A DNA stretch of 7,242 bases from Chloroflexota bacterium (GTDB lineage: Bacteria; Chloroflexota; Dehalococcoidia; Lucifugimonadales; JACPCL1): positions 1-7,242 of the forward strand of contig JACQUI010000068.1 of assembly GCA_016210395.1 (NCBI GenBank). Reading direction: 5' to 3'. Below the pieces are notes generated by a model, which saw only the letters and a program-made list of their open reading frames with translations, ran no database searches and had not been told where the DNA came from. A program made the position numbers and the translations under genes. Shown in pieces: positions 5,221 to 7,242 of this stretch (position 1 is its first letter; each line of letters opens with the position of its first letter).

Positions 5221-6924
5221 ATGGCCGGCGCTTACCAACCTGACGGGCCGCTCATTGTGCAGGCGGACCGCAGCCTGCTCCTTGAAGTGGACAATCCGCT
5301 GTACGCAGACTGCCGGGATAGCCTGGCGGCATTTGCGGAGCTGCGGAAGAGCCCGGAGCATATCCATACCTACGCGATCACGCCGCTGTCGCTGTGGAAC
5401 GCCTGCGCCGCCGGGATATCTGTGGAGCAGGTCACGGGCGCCCTGGAACGGTATTCCAAATACGAGCTGCCCGGCAACGTCCTGGCCGATGTCCGGGACC
5501 TCATGGGACGGTACGGCAAGCTGCGCTTGCTGTCCAGGGGAGGCGGCCTGACGCTGGAGGTGGTAGACCCGGACCTGATGGTCCAGGTCCGGCGCAACCC
5601 GCACATAGCCCCGCTCCTGGGCGGCGCCGACGGGAGCAACAGGGCAGAGGTGGCCCCACTGCACCGGGGACGCTTGAAGCAGGCGTTGATGAAGGTGGGC
5701 CTGCCGGTGGAAGACCTTGCCGGGTACACCGACGGCGCCCCGTTCCCCGTGACGCTCCAGCAGCAGGACAGCCTGGGCCGCCCCTTTGCTCTGCGAGACT
5801 ACCAGAATGCGGCAGCGGACGCTTTCTGGGCGGGCGGAGGGCCTCGTGGCGGCAGCGGCGTGCTGGTGCTGCCCTGCGGCGCAGGCAAGACGGTCATTGG
5901 CCTGGGCGTTATGGGGCGGGTATCCCGCCGCACGCTGATTCTCTGCACCGGCATCACAGCCGTGCGGCAGTGGCAGAGGGAGCTTCTGGACAAGACCGGC
6001 GTGAATCCCGCGGACGTGGGCGAGTACTCCGGGGAGAAAAAGGAGATCAGGCCCATTACCCTTGCGACCTACCAGGTGATGACCACACATGGACGCGCCG
6101 GCAAGGATGCCTTTCCCCACCTGGACCTATTCACGCAGCAGGACTGGGGGCTCATTATCTATGACGAGGTCCACCTGCTGCCCGCCCCGGTCTTTCGCAT
6201 CACCGCCGAGATCCAGTCGCGACGGCGTCTTGGGCTTACGGCGACCCTGGTGCGCGAAGACGGCCGGGAGGATGACGTGTTCTCGCTCATTGGCCCCAAG
6301 CGGTACGACGTGCCGTGGAAGGACCTGGAACGCCAGGGGTGGATCGCCCCTGCCGTGTGCACCGAAGTGCGCGTGCCCATGCAACGGGACCTGCGCATGG
6401 AGTACGCCACCGCCGAGCGCCGCCAGCAACACCGCATTGCCGCCACCAACCCGGTGAAGCTCCAGGCTCTCAAAGGGTTGCTGGAACGGCACCCAGAGGA
6501 CCGGGTGCTGGTGATGGGCACCTACCTGGACCAGCTTGAGGGCATAGCCAAACGACTGGGCGCGCCCCTGGTCACGGGCAAGACCCCGAACTGGGAACGG
6601 GAGTCCTTGTACGACGCGTTCCGCCGGGGCGAAAAGCGGCTGCTGGTGGTATCAAGGGTCGCCAACTTTGCCATTGACCTGCCGGAGGCGAACGTTGCCA
6701 TTGAGCTGTCTGGGACCTTCGGGTCACGCCAGGAAGAGGCCCAGCGGCTGGGGCGCATCCTGCGCCCCAAGGCGGACCAGGGACAGGCATACTTCTATGC
6801 TGTGGTGAGCCGGGAGTCTCTGGACCAGAGCTATTCCGATCACCGCCAGCTTTTCCTTACGGAACAGGGATACCGCTATCAGATAGAGGACTTCTCGCCG
6901 GACATGCGTCCCACGAAATCATAG
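5221..6924 (+). CDS. xpb: XPB/Rad25-type DNA repair helicase (SF2, 3'-5')
   Basis: A 567-residue ATP-dependent DNA helicase of the XPB/ERCC3 family, full length for the bacterial form. Residues about 10-135 are the XPB_N domain. Residues 189-203 hold the Q-like 'FALRDYQNAAADAFW'. Walker A is 'PCGAGKT' at 218-224 (Lys223). Motif II is 'YDEVH' at 314-318 (Asp315, Glu316). Motif III 'GLTATLV' spans 338-344. The XPB-specific RED motif is Arg345-Glu346-Asp347, followed by 'IGPKRYDVPWKDLERQGWIA'. Domain 2 contains 'RVLVMGTYLDQLEGIAKRLG' (428-447) and motif VI 'QEEAQRLGRILRPK' (504-517, arginine fingers Arg509 and Arg512 by family analogy). All catalytic residues appear intact. In eukaryotes XPB opens DNA in TFIIH; mycobacterial XPB is a 3'-5' helicase with strand-annealing activity. 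The ATG is fixed by the AGGAGG site 8 bases upstream. No Bax1-like nuclease gene is in the window. A role in damage repair is likely but inferred. Confidence 0.95.
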   Translation: MAGAYQPDGPLIVQADRSLLLEVDNPLYADCRDSLAAFAELRKSPEHIHTYAITPLSLWNACAAGISVEQVTGALERYSKYELPGNVLADVRDLMGRYGKLRLLSRGGGLTLEVVDPDLMVQVRRNPHIAPLLGGADGSNRAEVAPLHRGRLKQALMKVGLPVEDLAGYTDGAPFPVTLQQQDSLGRPFALRDYQNAAADAFWAGGGPRGGSGVLVLPCGAGKTVIGLGVMGRVSRRTLILCTGITAVRQWQRELLDKTGVNPADVGEYSGEKKEIRPITLATYQVMTTHGRAGKDAFPHLDLFTQQDWGLIIYDEVHLLPAPVFRITAEIQSRRRLGLTATLVREDGREDDVFSLIGPKRYDVPWKDLERQGWIAPAVCTEVRVPMQRDLRMEYATAERRQQHRIAATNPVKLQALKGLLERHPEDRVLVMGTYLDQLEGIAKRLGAPLVTGKTPNWERESLYDAFRRGEKRLLVVSRVANFAIDLPEANVAIELSGTFGSRQEEAQRLGRILRPKADQGQAYFYAVVSRESLDQSYSDHRQLFLTEQGYRYQIEDFSPDMRPTKS

Positions 6925-6936
6925 GATGCGTCCCGG

Positions 6937-6980
6937 CCCGCACTGAGAGGTCGGACTCGCTATGCGGTCACCAGTGCGGG
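6937..6980. repeat. 9-bp inverted repeat just after the helicase gene
   Basis: CCCGCACTG (6937-6945) and CAGTGCGGG (6972-6980) are exact reverse complements, separated by 26 bases, and start 12 bases after the helicase stop codon. The GC-rich stem might help end transcription of the operon, but the long loop and absence of a T-run argue against an intrinsic terminator. An operator-like or chance origin is possible. Confidence 0.35.
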
Positions 6981-7025
6981 TACAGCCCCCAGCAAAGCCC
7001 CGCAAGGTCCAGTCCGCCTGAGACT

Positions 7026-7124
7026 GTGATCCCCTCGACCACGCCGCCGCTGGAGCGCCTGAAGGACGGCAAGTCCGGGGGCAAGACAGGCAAAGGCATG
7101 TTGGAGGCGTACCAGCGGCGGTGA
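7026..7124 (+). other. Unassigned short reading frame, possible gene tail
   Basis: A frame open through the spacer after the helicase ends at TGA 7122-7124 with a plausible protein-like, basic C-terminus ('LERLKDGKSGGKTGKGMLEA' then 'YQRR'). The nearest possible start is GTG 7026, giving 32 residues, but no ribosome binding site precedes it. I do not recognise a family. It could be the decayed end of a gene or chance. It is listed because nothing else explains these bases. Confidence 0.2.
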
Positions 7125-7177
7125 AGCTGCAAGCGGTTTGCAAGGGAAGCGCAACGAATCCTGCGCGCCATCGGCAA

Positions 7178-7227
7178 ACCCTCCTGCTACGGTGTGGGTG
7201 CTCGCCCAACACCGAGCAAAGGAGGGT
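7178..7227 (+). promoter_or_regulatory. Leader hairpin able to hide the Shine-Dalgarno of the next gene
   Basis: ACCCTCCT (7178-7185) is the exact reverse complement of AGGAGGGT (7220-7227), which is the ribosome binding site of the GTG at 7231. Two more pairs (GC 7186-7187 with GC 7216-7217) extend the stem across a two-base bulge. Inside it, CGGTGTGGG (7190-7198) pairs with CCCAACACCG (7205-7214) with a single bulged A, closing a loop TGCTCG. That loop is itself complementary to CGAGCA (7213-7218), so an alternative fold or pseudoknot can form. The layout is that of a translational on/off leader. No known riboswitch consensus is recognised, and the ligand or trigger is unknown. Confidence 0.45.
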
Positions 7228-7230
7228 ACC

Positions 7231-7242
7231 GTGGGCCATCTA
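7231..7242 (+). CDS. Start of a downstream gene, cut by the window edge
   Basis: GTG at 7231 is preceded by AGGAGG (7220-7225) with a 5-base spacer, one of the best ribosome binding sites in the window. Only four codons are visible (Met-Gly-His-Leu), so no function can be given. It is on the same strand as the helicase operon but 306 bases downstream, and has its own structured leader, so it is probably a separate unit. Confidence 0.65.

Noticed and set aside
5203..6120. 305-codon minus-strand open frame across the XPB helicase
   Set aside because: It lies antisense to intact helicase motifs, and its composition is that of a shadow frame.
2938..6924. The dyad as a new phage-defence system
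   Set aside because: Tempting because of the helicase and WYL-like end, but no nuclease, defence gene or mobile-element gene is present, and similar pairs are known as apparently housekeeping genes in Actinobacteria.
6919..7239. 106-codon minus-strand frame covering the spacer after the helicase
   Set aside because: No ribosome binding site or family motif. It is opposed by the strong plus-strand start at 7231 and typical of chance open frames at this GC content.
1..7242. CRISPR array or insertion sequence
   Set aside because: No regularly spaced direct repeats, no transposase-like frame and no matched terminal inverted repeats flanking an open frame were found.

Overview
The window is a stretch of GC-rich bacterial chromosome. 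The gene set suggests a member of Chloroflexota, perhaps Dehalococcoidia or SAR202-like: a bacterial XPB-type helicase with its large partner protein, a family sulfatase, a stand-alone flavin reductase, and debris of a PKD / Pro-Thr-linker surface protein. This placement is an inference from gene content. Actinobacteria also carry the XPB pair, and there is no rRNA or other marker here to settle it.

Layout. (1) Positions 2-232, plus strand: the C-terminal end of a sulfatase whose catalytic part lies outside the window. (2) Positions 283-1281, minus strand: a probable two-gene unit. A flavin reductase-like FMN-binding protein comes first, followed 9 bases later by a small TPR lipoprotein. A promoter-like pair of hexamers (1324-1352) and a ribosome binding site fix the flavin reductase start at 1281 rather than at the far longer open frame's GTG. 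(3) Positions 1353-2786: about 1.4 kb with no intact gene. It holds hairpins, an 18-bp perfect palindrome (2014-2031), a decayed PKD domain on the minus strand (2088-2316), a Pro/Thr linker plus C-terminal membrane anchor broken over several plus-strand frames (2369-2786), and an 18-bp inverted repeat inside that linker (2427-2469). I read this as the wreck of a surface-protein gene that has been frameshifted and probably partly inverted. (4) Positions 2938-6924, plus strand: the core of the window, two translationally coupled genes. The first encodes a 759-residue helicase-associated protein, the second a 567-residue XPB/Rad25-type SF2 helicase with all key motifs intact. (5) Positions 6925-7242: a short spacer with an inverted repeat, a small unassigned open tail, and a strong Shine-Dalgarno plus GTG that begins another gene cut off by the window edge. 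The Shine-Dalgarno can be fully paired in a leader hairpin.

How the genes work together. The helicase and its partner are almost certainly one operon: 3 bases separate stop and start, and the helicase's ribosome binding site lies in the last codons of the partner. The partner's C-terminal half and the helicase's N-terminal region look like copies of the same XPB-N-type domain, so the two proteins probably act as a complex on DNA, most likely in repair or remodelling of damaged duplex. The partner also ends in a segment resembling a WYL ligand-sensing domain. The flavin reductase and the TPR lipoprotein share a transcript but have no evident functional link.
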